DNA of 64,000 nt from NCBI RefSeq assembly GCF_030812675.1, contig NZ_JAUSTE010000001.1:620001-684000 (forward strand). Reading direction: 5' to 3'. Of this stretch, positions 15,055-23,895 are shown one piece after another; positions within the stretch are counted from its first letter, which is position 1, and the number at the start of each line of letters is the position of its first letter. Source of the DNA: Sinomonas atrocyanea (GTDB lineage Bacteria > Actinomycetota > Actinomycetes > Actinomycetales > Micrococcaceae). A model generated the notes under the pieces. That model saw only the letters and a list, made by a program, of their open reading frames with translations, did no database searches and had not been told where the DNA came from. A program made the position numbers and the translations under genes.

Positions 15055-16944
15055 CTACTCGACCGTGACGGACTTGGCGAGGTTGCGCGGCTGGTCCACG
15101 TCGTAGCCCTTGGCGGATGCGAGCTCGGCGGCGAAGATCTGCAGCGGGACCGTGGTCAGCAGCGGCATGAGCAGCGGCGGGGTCTGCGGGACGTAGAAGA
15201 CGTACTCGGCGTAGGCGCGCACGGCCTCGTCGCCCTCCTCCGCGATCACGAGCGTGCGGGCGCCGCGGGCGCGGACCTCCTGGATGTTGGAGACCACCTT
15301 GGCGTGCAGCGAGTCGCGGCCCTGCGGGGACGGGACCACCACGAAAACGGGCTGGCCCTCGTCGATCAGGGCGATCGGGCCGTGCTTGAGCTCGCCGGCC
15401 GCGAAGCCCTCGGCGTGGATGTACGCGATCTCCTTGAGCTTGAGCGCGCCCTCGAGCGCCACCGGGTAGCCCACGTGGCGGCCGAGGAACAGCACGGACT
15501 TCTCGTCCTTCATGCTGCGGGCGAGCTCGCGGAGCGGCCCGGCGGCGTCGAGCACGGTCTGGATCTTCTCGGGGATCTTGTTCAGGTCCGCGAGGACGTC
15601 CCGGATCTGGCCGGAGAAGATGTTCCCGCGCAGCTGGGCGAGGTACAGGCCCAGCAGGTACGCGGCGGTGATCTGGGCCAGGAACGCCTTGGTGGAGGCG
15701 ACGGCGATCTCGGGGCCGGCGTGCGTGTACAGGACGGCGTCGGACTCGCGCGGGATCGTGGAGCCGTTCGTGTTGCAGATCGAGACCGTCTTGGCGCCCT
15801 GCTCGCGGGCGTAGCGCACGGCCATCAGGGTGTCCATGGTCTCGCCGGACTGGCTGATGGAGACGACCAGGGTGTGGGCGTCCACGATCGGCTCGCGGTA
15901 GCGGAACTCGTGCGCGAGCTCGACCTCGGTGGGGATCCGGCACCACTTCTCGATCGCGTACTTGGCCACGAGGCCCGCGTAGGCGGCGGTGCCGCACGCG
16001 AGGACGATGATCTTGTTGACCTGCTTGAGCTCCTCCGGGTCGATGCGCAGCTCGTCGAGGACGAGGCGGCCGGAGGCGTCGGAGCGGCCCAGGAGCGTGT
16101 CGTGCACGGCGGCGGGCTGGTCGTTGATCTCCTTCTCCATGAAGGAGTTGAACCCGCCCTTCTCGGCCGAGGCGGCGTCCCACGAGACCTCGAACTCCTT
16201 GCCGGACGCCGGGGCGCCGAAGAAGTCGGTCACCTCGAAGGAGTCCGGGGTGATCGTGACGATCTGGTCCTGGCCGAGCTCCACGGCGCGGCGGGTGTAG
16301 TCGATGAAGCCGGAGACGTCGGACCCGAGGAAGTTCTCCCCGTCGCCGAGGCCGACGACGAGCGGCGAGTTCCGCCGGGCCGCCACCACGACGCCGGGCT
16401 GCTCCGCGTGCACGGCCAGCAGGGTGAAGGCCCCCTCGAGCCGCTGGCAGGCGAGCTGCATCGCGCGGGTGATGTCGCCGTCGGCCTCGCCGCGGTAGTA
16501 GTCGCCGATCAGGGCGGCGGCGACCTCGGTGTCCGTCTCGGACAGGAACGGGACGCCCTTGGCCGTCAGCTCGGCCTTGAGGGAGGCGTAGTTCTCGATG
16601 ATGCCGTTGTGGATGACGGCCAGGCGGCCGCCGTCCGCGAGGTGCGGGTGCGCGTTCGCATCGGTGGGACCGCCGTGGGTGGCCCAGCGGGTGTGCCCGA
16701 TCCCGGTGACGCTCTCCGGGAGGGGACGCTCGGCGAGCTCCTTCTCGAGGTTCTTCAGCTTCCCGGCCTTCTTCCGGGACTCGATGGCCCCGTCCGCGAC
16801 GACGGCCACGCCCGCGGAGTCATAGCCGCGGTACTCGAGGCGCCGCAGGCCCTCGATCACGACGTCAAGGGCACTGTGACTGCTGTTCCCGTCCGCGGCT
16901 GCGAGCGCGCGGGCGGTACCGACATAGCCGACGATTCCACACAT
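15055..16944 (-). CDS. glmS: Glutamine-fructose-6-phosphate aminotransferase (isomerizing)
   Basis: 629 aa. MCGIVGYVG gives the N-terminal nucleophile Cys2 of the glutaminase domain. [19 protein letters not shown], and later HNGIIENY, are glutaminase motifs. The C-terminal half has two SIS domains ([37 protein letters not shown]) and ends [13 protein letters not shown], the conserved C-terminal loop that closes the sugar site. It makes glucosamine-6-phosphate for peptidoglycan, feeding GlmM, which is encoded about 11 kb away. It is divergent from coaA (74 bp between). No glmS ribozyme-like structure was noticed upstream. Confidence 0.97.
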   Translation of the reverse strand: MCGIVGYVGTARALAAADGNSSHSALDVVIEGLRRLEYRGYDSAGVAVVADGAIESRKKAGKLKNLEKELAERPLPESVTGIGHTRWATHGGPTDANAHPHLADGGRLAVIHNGIIENYASLKAELTAKGVPFLSETDTEVAAALIGDYYRGEADGDITRAMQLACQRLEGAFTLLAVHAEQPGVVVAARRNSPLVVGLGDGENFLGSDVSGFIDYTRRAVELGQDQIVTITPDSFEVTDFFGAPASGKEFEVSWDAASAEKGGFNSFMEKEINDQPAAVHDTLLGRSDASGRLVLDELRIDPEELKQVNKIIVLACGTAAYAGLVAKYAIEKWCRIPTEVELAHEFRYREPIVDAHTLVVSISQSGETMDTLMAVRYAREQGAKTVSICNTNGSTIPRESDAVLYTHAGPEIAVASTKAFLAQITAAYLLGLYLAQLRGNIFSGQIRDVLADLNKIPEKIQTVLDAAGPLRELARSMKDEKSVLFLGRHVGYPVALEGALKLKEIAYIHAEGFAAGELKHGPIALIDEGQPVFVVVPSPQGRDSLHAKVVSNIQEVRARGARTLVIAEEGDEAVRAYAEYVFYVPQTPPLLMPLLTTVPLQIFAAELASAKGYDVDQPRNLAKSVTVE

Positions 16945-17018
16945 GCGTCACATCCTACCGGCGCGCCCACCCACCCCTGCAGTTCGCGCAGTGCCGCCTC
17001 AGTTGGCAGAATGCACGG

Positions 17019-17984
17019 GTGAGTCTGCAGAGAAGCGAGTCCGCCGGCGATGGCGCGTCCCCGTTCGTCGAGCTCGACCGCGCCACGTGGGCCCGCCTCG
17101 CGGACCGCATGGAGCAGCCCCTCAACCAGGACGACATCGACCGCATCCGCGGGCTCGGCGATCCCCTCGACCTGCGGGAGATCCGAGACGTCTACCTGCC
17201 GCTGAGCAGGCTCCTCTCCCTCTACGTCGAGGCCTCGGGCGAGCTGCACACGGCCACCCAGACGTTCCTCGGCGAGTCGACGCAGCGCACCCCGTTCGTG
17301 ATCGGCGTGGCCGGGTCCGTGGCCGTGGGCAAGTCCACCATTGCCCGTGTGCTGCGGGAGATGCTCCAGCGCTGGCCGTCCACCCCGAACGTGCAGCTCG
17401 TCACCACCGACGGCTTCCTGTACCCCCTCGCCGAGCTGACCCGGCGGGGCATCCTCGAACGCAAGGGCTTCCCGGAGTCCTACGACCGGCGCGCGCTCCT
17501 CCGCTTCGTCGCCGAGATCAAGTCCGGCGCCGAGGAGGTGCGGGCGCCCTGGTACTCGCACCTGACGTACGACATCGTGCCCGGCCGTGAGGTCGTGGTC
17601 CGCCGGCCCGACGTGCTGATCGTGGAGGGCCTGAACGTCCTGGCGCCCGCAAGGCCCCGCGGAGACGGGACCACCGGGCTGGCGCTGAGCGACTTCTTCG
17701 ACTTCTCGCTCTATGTCGACGCGAAGACGAGCTACATCGAGCACTGGTACGTGGAGCGGTTCCTCAAGCTGCGCTCGGGCGCGTTCGCGCAGCCGGAGAG
17801 CTACTTCCACCGCTACGCCTCGCTGTCCGACGACGAGGCAGTCACCACGGCGCGGAGCATCTGGAAGCGCATCAACGAGCCGAACCTCATCCAGAACGTC
17901 CTGCCCACCCGCGGCCGCGCCCAGCTCGTGCTGACCAAGGACGCGGACCACTCCATCCGGAGGATGCTGCTGCGCAAGGTGTGA
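17019..17984 (+). CDS. coaA: Pantothenate kinase, type I
   Basis: 321 aa with a GTG start at 17019. Walker A is [17 protein letters not shown] (about residues 93-109). Further CoaA motifs are [56 protein letters not shown] and [19 protein letters not shown]. The enzyme phosphorylates pantothenate in the first step of CoA synthesis. Length and start are normal for actinobacterial CoaA. It is divergent from glmS, a common actinobacterial arrangement. Confidence 0.96.
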   Translation: MSLQRSESAGDGASPFVELDRATWARLADRMEQPLNQDDIDRIRGLGDPLDLREIRDVYLPLSRLLSLYVEASGELHTATQTFLGESTQRTPFVIGVAGSVAVGKSTIARVLREMLQRWPSTPNVQLVTTDGFLYPLAELTRRGILERKGFPESYDRRALLRFVAEIKSGAEEVRAPWYSHLTYDIVPGREVVVRRPDVLIVEGLNVLAPARPRGDGTTGLALSDFFDFSLYVDAKTSYIEHWYVERFLKLRSGAFAQPESYFHRYASLSDDEAVTTARSIWKRINEPNLIQNVLPTRGRAQLVLTKDADHSIRRMLLRKV

Positions 17985-18033
17985 GCCCGGCCCTCACAGC
18001 TTGCATTTAGGCGGGCCGCATACGCTACACCGC

Positions 18034-20337
18034 ATGTCCTCTGGCAGCAAGAAGTACTTCGACACGACCACAACCCTCGGCAGGATCCTCGCGTTCCTCG
18101 CCGTGAGCGGGCTGTGCGGCGTCCTCGTGGCCGGGCTCATGACCCCCGCCGTCGCCCTCACGGGGAACGCGGCGAGCGGGGCCACGGAGACGTTGAGCAC
18201 CGCGGTGCCGTCGAACCTGACCGAGGCGCAGCCAGGCCAGGCGTCGAAGATCGTCGCGGCGGACGGGTCAGTGATCGCCACGCTCTTCAGCGAGAACCGC
18301 ACCGACGTGCCACTGGACAAGATGTCGCCGAACATCAAGAACGCGATCGTCGCCATCGAGGACTACCGCTTCTACCAGCACGGCGGCGTGGACCCGCTGG
18401 GCATCCTCCGCGCCCTCGTCACCGACGCCGGCGGCGGGCGGCAGGGCGCCTCCACGCTCACCCAGCAGTACGTCACCAACGCCCTCAACGAGCAGCTCAT
18501 CGCCCAGGGGCAGAGCGCGGACATCGTGCTCAACGGGCAGAAGAGCGTCAGCGACAAGCTGCGCGAGATGGAGCTCTCGATCGGCCTCGAGCAGAAGTTC
18601 TCGAAGGACCAGATCCTGGCCGGCTACCTCAACATCGTCCCGTTCAACGCCAACGCCTACGGGATCCAGGCCGCGAGCCAGTACTTCTTCTCCGAGGACG
18701 CGAAGGACCTCACCCTGCCCCAGGGCGCGCTCCTCGCCGGCCTCGTCAACGGGCCCGCGTACTTCGACCCCTCCCAGCACCCGGACCGGGCCAAGGACCG
18801 GCGCAACCTCGTGCTCGACGCCATGCTCCAGCACGGCTACATCACCAAGAGCCAGCACGACGACGCGGTCAAGTCCCCGATCCAGCTCAAGCTGAACCCG
18901 CCCAGGCAGGGCTGCCCCTACTCCACGGCCCCGTACTTCTGCGACTACGTCCTGCACCAGATCCTCAACGACCCCGCCTACGGCAAGGACACCACCGCCC
19001 GGCTGCAGAAGGTCATGCTCGGCGGACTGACCATCAAGACGACCCTCGACCCCCGCCTCCAGGGCCCCGCCCAGGCGCAGGTGGACGCCACGGCGGGCTC
19101 CAACCCGGACCAGTGGGGCGCCTCGCTCGTCACCGTCCAGCCGGGCACCGGGCAGGTCCTGGCGATGGCGCAGAACAGCCGCATGGTGGACGGCCAGGGC
19201 TCCGGGTTCGTCACTTCCTACAACTTCAACGTCGACTCGACGGACCCGGGTGGCAGCGACCTCGGCGGCGCCGGCGGCTACCAGCCAGGTTCAACGATGA
19301 AGCCGGTGACGCTCGCGGCCTGGCTGAACGAGGGCAAGCCCACCAACCAGGTCGTGGATGCCTCGCAGCGGCGCTACGGCGCCGACTTCCCGTGGAAGTC
19401 CACGTGCGGCCCGGTCCACGGCGTCTTCGACAGCACCGTCCCCGGCTCCACCGACCTGCAGAACGACTCCGAGGGCTACTACCGCCCCATGACCGTCCGG
19501 GCCGGCATCTACAACTCGATCAACACGGCCACCTTCGCCTCGGCCGCGGACCTGAACGACTTCTGCGACATCCAGCGCGCCGCGGACGCCATGGGGATGC
19601 ACGACGGCGCGGGGTCGGGCAAGAAGCTCGACCTCTCCACCCTCGGCAACCTCCTCGGCGGCACCAACGTCGCCCCGATGACCATGGCCAACGCGTTCGC
19701 GACCTTCGCCAGCGGCGGCACCTACTGCGCCCCGATGTCCATCACGGAGGTGGACGACGTCAAGGGCCAGAAGATCGGCGGCCAGACTAGCCAGTGCCAG
19801 CCGGGTGCCCTGAGCAAGGACGTGGCGGCCGCGGCCACGAACGTCCTCCAGGACGTGGCGACCAAGGGCTCGGGCCTGCTCATCCCCCAGAAGCTGGATG
19901 TCCCGGACGCCATGAAGACCGGCACCAACAACGAGAACAGCCAGACCTGGGTGGTGGGCTACACGCGGGGGCTCGCGACGGCGTCGTACTTCGGCGAGGC
20001 CCTCAACGGCCCGAGCGCCCGGATGGGCCGCGACGTCACCGTCAACGGGAAGTTCTACCCGGTGGTCGACGGCGCGTACATCGCCGGTCCGCAGTGGGCC
20101 ACCTACATGCAGCAGGTGGCCCAGTACTACGACCACGGCGACTTCGACACCCCGCCGCAGAGCCTGATCACCGGCGATGCCGGGACCGCCGACGGCGGCA
20201 CCGGCACCCAGCCCAGCACCGGAACGACCGACGGCGGCTCCGGCACCCCCAGCCCGGCCAACGGCACCGACACCGGCACCACCGGACCCGGAAACGGAAA
20301 CGGCAACGGAAACGGGAACGGGAACGGCAACGGCTGA
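18034..20337 (+). CDS. Bifunctional class A penicillin-binding protein
   Basis: 767 aa from ATG 18034. One membrane anchor (about 14-40) is followed by the GT51 domain with IEDYRFYQHGGVDPLG (catalytic Glu near 109) and QGASTLTQQYVTNAL. The transpeptidase domain has STMK (Ser near 420), SIN (near 495) and KTGT (near 628), the three expected active-site motifs. The C-terminus is a Thr/Gly/Asp-rich tail ending in a run of Gly-Asn pairs (about 20289-20334), probably a flexible extracytoplasmic extension. It polymerises and cross-links peptidoglycan. It is a paralogue of the truncated PBP at the left edge. Its start is 49 bp after coaA. Confidence 0.95.
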   Translation: MSSGSKKYFDTTTTLGRILAFLAVSGLCGVLVAGLMTPAVALTGNAASGATETLSTAVPSNLTEAQPGQASKIVAADGSVIATLFSENRTDVPLDKMSPNIKNAIVAIEDYRFYQHGGVDPLGILRALVTDAGGGRQGASTLTQQYVTNALNEQLIAQGQSADIVLNGQKSVSDKLREMELSIGLEQKFSKDQILAGYLNIVPFNANAYGIQAASQYFFSEDAKDLTLPQGALLAGLVNGPAYFDPSQHPDRAKDRRNLVLDAMLQHGYITKSQHDDAVKSPIQLKLNPPRQGCPYSTAPYFCDYVLHQILNDPAYGKDTTARLQKVMLGGLTIKTTLDPRLQGPAQAQVDATAGSNPDQWGASLVTVQPGTGQVLAMAQNSRMVDGQGSGFVTSYNFNVDSTDPGGSDLGGAGGYQPGSTMKPVTLAAWLNEGKPTNQVVDASQRRYGADFPWKSTCGPVHGVFDSTVPGSTDLQNDSEGYYRPMTVRAGIYNSINTATFASAADLNDFCDIQRAADAMGMHDGAGSGKKLDLSTLGNLLGGTNVAPMTMANAFATFASGGTYCAPMSITEVDDVKGQKIGGQTSQCQPGALSKDVAAAATNVLQDVATKGSGLLIPQKLDVPDAMKTGTNNENSQTWVVGYTRGLATASYFGEALNGPSARMGRDVTVNGKFYPVVDGAYIAGPQWATYMQQVAQYYDHGDFDTPPQSLITGDAGTADGGTGTQPSTGTTDGGSGTPSPANGTDTGTTGPGNGNGNGNGNGNGNG

Positions 20338-20417
20338 CCCGCCGGCCATGTTTGGCCCGGCCCACGCCGGGGATGGTGCCCTGAGGACAACCGCACCGAC
20401 AGGCAGGAGGAGTCCTC

Positions 20418-21551
20418 ATGAAGGCAGTCGTGTACAAGGGACCGCGGGAACTGGCCGTGGAGCAGGTCGATGATCCGAGGATCGAGGAGCCGCTCGACGC
20501 GGTCATCCGGATCACCACCGCGAACATCTGCGGCTCGGACCTGCACCCCTACGAGGGGCGCGCCCAGCTCGATTCAGGGATGGTCCTCGGCCACGAGAAC
20601 ATGGGCATCGTCGAGGAGGTGGGGCCCGGGGTCAACCGGATCAAGGTCGGCGACCGCGTGTCCGTCCCGTTCAACCTCGCCTGCGGCACGTGCCGCAACT
20701 GCAACGACGGCTGGACGTCGGCGTGCCTGCGGGCCAACCCCTCGGGGGACCCGGGCGCCGGCTACGGCTACCCGAAGATGGGGCCCTACTGGGGCGGCCA
20801 GGCGGAGCTCCTGAGGGTCCCGTGGGCGGACTTCAACCTGCTCAGGCTCCCGGCGGGCAACGAGCACGAGAACGACTACACGATGCTCTCGGACATCTTC
20901 CCCACCGGCTACCACGGCGCCACGATGGCCCAGGTCTCCCCCGGGAAGACCGTCGCCGTGTTCGGTGCCGGCCCCGTAGGCCTCATGGCCGCCTACAGCT
21001 CCCTGCTCAAGGGCGCCGCGCGGGTCTTCGTGGTGGACAAGGAGCCGGACCGCCTCGACCTCGCCACGCGCATCGGCGCGACCGCCGTCAACTTCGCCGA
21101 CGTGGACCCGGGCCTGGCCATCATGGACGCCACGGACGGCTTCGGGGTGGACTGCGGCGTGGAGGCCGTGGGCTACCAGGCCCACGATCCGGCCGGCGAG
21201 GAGCATCCCGAGATGGTGCTGGACAACCTCATCGAGGTGGTCCGGGCCACCGGCCACATCGGGGTGGTGGGCGTCTACGTCCCCGAGGATCCCGGCGCGG
21301 CGTACGGCCTCGCGAAGCAGGGCCGGCTCCCCTTCGAGTACGGGCAGGCCTTCACCAAGGGCATCAGCCTGGCGGGCGGCCAGTGCCCGGTGAAGAGGTA
21401 CAACCGCGAACTGCGCGACCTCATCACCGCCGACCGCGCGGCGCCGTCCTGGATCGTCTCCCACGAGGTGGCCCTCGACGACGCGGTGGACGCCTACGCC
21501 AAGTTCGACGCGCGCGAGGACGGCTACACCAAGGTGCTGCTCCACCCGTAG
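20418..21551 (+). CDS. Zinc-dependent alcohol/formaldehyde dehydrogenase (MDR family)
   Basis: 377 aa, ATG 20418 behind AGGAGGAG. The N-terminal GroES-like domain has ANICGSDLHPYEG (catalytic zinc Cys) and LGHENMGIVEEVG. The structural zinc loop is CGTCRNCNDGWTSAC. The Rossmann motif is TVAVFGAGPVGLMAAY. Overall it resembles glutathione-independent formaldehyde dehydrogenases (the FdhA type with YGYPKMGPYWGGQAELLRVP and SDIFPTGYHGA). The substrate may be formaldehyde or another small aldehyde or alcohol. It precedes mscL by 20 bp and could be cotranscribed with it, but no functional link is evident. Confidence 0.9.
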   Translation: MKAVVYKGPRELAVEQVDDPRIEEPLDAVIRITTANICGSDLHPYEGRAQLDSGMVLGHENMGIVEEVGPGVNRIKVGDRVSVPFNLACGTCRNCNDGWTSACLRANPSGDPGAGYGYPKMGPYWGGQAELLRVPWADFNLLRLPAGNEHENDYTMLSDIFPTGYHGATMAQVSPGKTVAVFGAGPVGLMAAYSSLLKGAARVFVVDKEPDRLDLATRIGATAVNFADVDPGLAIMDATDGFGVDCGVEAVGYQAHDPAGEEHPEMVLDNLIEVVRATGHIGVVGVYVPEDPGAAYGLAKQGRLPFEYGQAFTKGISLAGGQCPVKRYNRELRDLITADRAAPSWIVSHEVALDDAVDAYAKFDAREDGYTKVLLHP

Positions 21552-21571
21552 ACCCGTCTAAGGTGGTCCCC

Positions 21572-21967
21572 ATGCTCAGTGGATTCAGAACCTTCATCAT
21601 GAAGGGCAACGTCATTGACCTTGCCGTCGCCGTGATCATGGGCGCCGCGTTCGGCGGGGTGGTGGATGCCCTCGTCAAGAGCGTCCTCATGCCCGCCATC
21701 TCGGTGCTGATCGGCCAGCACGACTTCAACAACTTCCTCGTGGTCGGCCCGGTGAAGTTCGGGGTCCTGCTGACAGCGATCGTGAACTTCCTGCTCATCG
21801 CGGCGTCGATCTACTTCGTGATCATCGTCCCGATGAACAAGATGATCGAGCACCGCAACCGCAAGCTCGGCATCAAGGAGAAGTCGGCGGAGACGCCGGT
21901 CGACCCGCAGATCGCCCTCCTCACGGAGATCCGAGACGCCCTCAAGTCGCCCGAGCGCGAGCTCTGA
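21572..21967 (+). CDS. mscL: Large-conductance mechanosensitive channel
   Basis: 131 aa from ATG 21572. It begins GFRTFIMKGNVIDLAVAVIM (N-terminal amphipathic helix and TM1) with GAAFGGVVDALVKSVLMP, then a periplasmic-type loop. TM2 is LLTAIVNFLLIAASIYFVII, followed by the basic/acidic cytoplasmic helix ending LLTEIRDALK. All are standard MscL features. The channel opens under membrane tension to release solutes on hypo-osmotic shock. Confidence 0.97.
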   Translation: MLSGFRTFIMKGNVIDLAVAVIMGAAFGGVVDALVKSVLMPAISVLIGQHDFNNFLVVGPVKFGVLLTAIVNFLLIAASIYFVIIVPMNKMIEHRNRKLGIKEKSAETPVDPQIALLTEIRDALKSPEREL

Positions 21968-21986
21968 CCCGGTTCTCCCCGCGCGC

Positions 21987-22027
21987 GACGCCGGCCCCTC
22001 ACCTCGCGGAGGTGGGGGGCCGGCGTC
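21987..22027. terminator. Strong bidirectional terminator between mscL and a methyltransferase
   Basis: A 19-bp stem (21987-22005 with 22009-22027) with one T/G wobble closes a GCG loop, between convergent genes. It ends 9 bp before the methyltransferase stop codon. Confidence 0.8.
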
Positions 22028-22036
22028 GTCCTCGCC

Positions 22037-23113
22037 TCAGGGGACCACGAGCTCGACGATCCCGTAGGCGCCCGTGTCCAGGACCCGCCCCGGCCGGAAG
22101 CCCGCCGCGTCCCCGAGCGCGAGGTGCTCGGCCGCGGAACGCTGGCGGCCCTCGGTCTGGGCGAGCATCATGACGTCCGAGATCGAGACGGGGAACTCGG
22201 CGGTGTTGGGCTCCTGGAGCCACTCGAGGACCAGCACCCGGGCGCCGGGGCCGGCGGCCGCCCGGACGGTGCGCAGGATCTGCTCGCACTGGGCGTCGTC
22301 CCAGTCGTGGAGCACGTCCTTGAGCAGGTACACGTCCGCGGCCGCCACGAAGCCGGCGAAGATGTCCCCCTCGACCGTGCGCACCCGGCCGCCCACGCCC
22401 CGGCCGGCGAGGTACTCCCGCGACGCGGCGAGGGGACCCGCCAGGTCCACCAGCACGCCGTCGAGCGCGGGACGGGCGGCGAGGACCGAGGCGAGCATGG
22501 CGCCCACGCCTCCGCCCACGTCGCACACCGTCCCCCGCTCTGGCCACGGGTAGGCGGCGACGATCAGCGGGGCCGCGAGGAGGGTGAGCTCGTGCATGGT
22601 GCGGGCGAAGCCGGCCTCCTCGTCCGGGTGCTCGGCGAGGTGGTCCCAGAGGCTCTTGCCCGCGGCGGCATTGAAGGCCGGCCTCCCGTCGGCCAGGGTC
22701 TCGGGCAGGCGGAGCCAGCCGGCCAGCACGGCGTCCGAGGTCGCGTACCGCACCCAGCCGGCCATCGACCGCGGGTGCTCCTCGAGCAGGAGCCTGCCGG
22801 TGGCGGTGAGGGCGAACGCGCCGCGGCGATCCAGGGTGACGAGGCCGTAGACGGCGAGGCCGCGGAGGATCCGGTGGGCGGTGTCGGCGTGCAGGCCGAG
22901 CTCGTGGGCCACCTGCGCGGCGGTGCGGCGTCCCGCGGCGAGGGGCTCGACGAGCCGGGTGCGGACGGCCGCCCGCATGAGCGCGATGGCCGCGACTCCC
23001 CCGGAGACCTCGAGGAAGCGCGCCTGCGGTGGCTGGAGGGCGGCGCCGGCCCGGGTGAGGGCCCTGCTGAGGCGCTGGACGGCCCGGACGGCGGCAGGCG
23101 GGGGCGTGCGCAT
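22037..23113 (-). CDS. O-methyltransferase with winged-helix dimerisation domain
   Basis: 358 aa. The N-terminal half is a plant-type O-methyltransferase dimerisation/winged-helix domain (RTAAQVAHELGLHADTAHRILRGLAVYGLV). The C-terminal half is the SAM-binding domain with TVCDVGGGVGAMLASVLA (motif I), GVLVDLAGPL, and VYLLKDVLHDWDDAQCEQIL, where the H-D-W motif supplies the usual catalytic His. The pattern matches hydroxyneurosporene, carminomycin or small-phenol O-methyltransferases. The substrate is unknown and no secondary-metabolite cluster adjoins. It starts 41 bp after the decayed GT87 gene on the same strand. Confidence 0.88.
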   Translation of the reverse strand: MRTPPPAAVRAVQRLSRALTRAGAALQPPQARFLEVSGGVAAIALMRAAVRTRLVEPLAAGRRTAAQVAHELGLHADTAHRILRGLAVYGLVTLDRRGAFALTATGRLLLEEHPRSMAGWVRYATSDAVLAGWLRLPETLADGRPAFNAAAGKSLWDHLAEHPDEEAGFARTMHELTLLAAPLIVAAYPWPERGTVCDVGGGVGAMLASVLAARPALDGVLVDLAGPLAASREYLAGRGVGGRVRTVEGDIFAGFVAAADVYLLKDVLHDWDDAQCEQILRTVRAAAGPGARVLVLEWLQEPNTAEFPVSISDVMMLAQTEGRQRSAAEHLALGDAAGFRPGRVLDTGAYGIVELVVP

Positions 23114-23154
23114 GAGGCGAGCGTACCTTGCTGCCCACCTTTGGCTCGTAGCCC

Positions 23155-23539
23155 CTAGACGAGGACGACGTCGTGATTCCTGCTGGGGGCGAACCCCGGA
23201 TCACAACGTGCGAGCGGTGAAGCGGCACCGTCGTCGAGCGATAGACGCGGTATGGCGAGAAGGGCCGCTAATGGCGAGACTCCGCCGAACACCGGGGACG
23301 CCAGCAACAGAGCCGGAGCAAGCAGCCATGAAGCGTTGGTCCGTGCTCCGAAGACCACGAGGACCGCCGCGAGGACGGCCCGCACCGCATAGCTGATCGG
23401 GCCGTCAGTGGCTCGGCCACGACTAGTGACCAGGCATGCGAACCGAGCGTTCCATGCGCCGGGGTCAGTCGCATAACCCACCAGCACAACGAGGAGGGTG
23501 GCTCCGATACCGAGGAGCCGGGCACGCCAGTCCCTCCTC
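23155..23539 (-). pseudogene. GT87/DUF2029 membrane glycosyltransferase copy, C-terminal fragment
   Basis: The minus-strand frame ending at 23155 encodes RRDWRARLLGIGATLLVV, then GYATDPGAWNARF and APALLLASPVFGG. This aligns with the last third of the intact gene at 26793-27716 (GYAIDPGAWNAWF, APAMFLATPVLAG). The upstream two thirds lie at 26216-26757. The two pieces are separated by the IS21-type element at 23540-26215. Removing that element and one copy of the 6-bp duplication joins them in frame. Confidence 0.9.
23534..23539. repeat. Target-site duplication, left copy
   Basis: CTCCTC directly borders the left TG end of the IS21-type element. The same six bases follow its right end at 26216-26221. 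The pre-insertion sequence is one copy, in the AGG-AGG codons of the GT87 paralogue. Confidence 0.85.
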
Positions 23540-23589
23540 TGGCTATGTCAACCCGAACGAGGACCAGGGTGACGGCTTGATTCGGGACC
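23540..23589. repeat. IS21-type left end with subterminal repeat
   Basis: The terminal unit TGGCTATGTC...GAGGACC (23540-23565) is followed by GTGACGGCTTGATTCGGGACC-type repeat at 23569-23589. The second matches the right-end repeats with one base different. Confidence 0.85.
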
Positions 23590-23895
23590 AGTCCGGGGTG
23601 CTGTGCCGGTGACTGGGATGTTGCGCTCGTCGTGCGCTCACCGTGCATCTCATCGCGCCGGGCAAACGCTCCTCCGATCCGCCCGAGCCTGTCACGAACA
23701 GTGGGGCGTGCGGCAGGGCGCGTTGGTCGGCCGCCGATAGTGAAGGCTTCGGGCTGGTCGCAGAAGGTTGAATCCGACCATCTAGTGCTACGCAAGACGT
23801 GCCACTTATCCCCGCGACCGACACGCGGGTCCCGACGAAAGGCGAAGAGCCGTCAATCCAAGCGGCCGGAGTGTCCGCTGTGGTATAGCTAGCTC

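Noticed and set aside
13151-16183. A 1010-codon open frame on the minus strand
   Set aside because: It runs antisense to the DinB and deacetylase genes and out of frame across glmS; the composition (Arg/Pro/Gly-rich) is typical of shadow frames in GC-rich DNA, and the genes it overlaps have clear motifs.
16945-17018. A possible glmS ribozyme or riboswitch upstream of glmS
   Set aside because: The gap to coaA is only 74 bp and shows no such structure; the ribozyme is not expected in actinobacteria.
20289-20334. Short tandem repeats resembling a repeat array
   Set aside because: These are GGNAAC-type codon pairs for Gly-Asn in the PBP tail, not a CRISPR or satellite.
23125-23147. CTGCCCACCTTTGGC near the methyltransferase start, similar to a DUF559 dyad arm
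   Set aside because: One base is inserted relative to the arm and no partner lies within about 100 bp, so it was not counted as a copy.
23591-23895. A possible istB remnant in the left part of the IS21 element
   Set aside because: No frame on either strand shows the IstB ATPase motifs.
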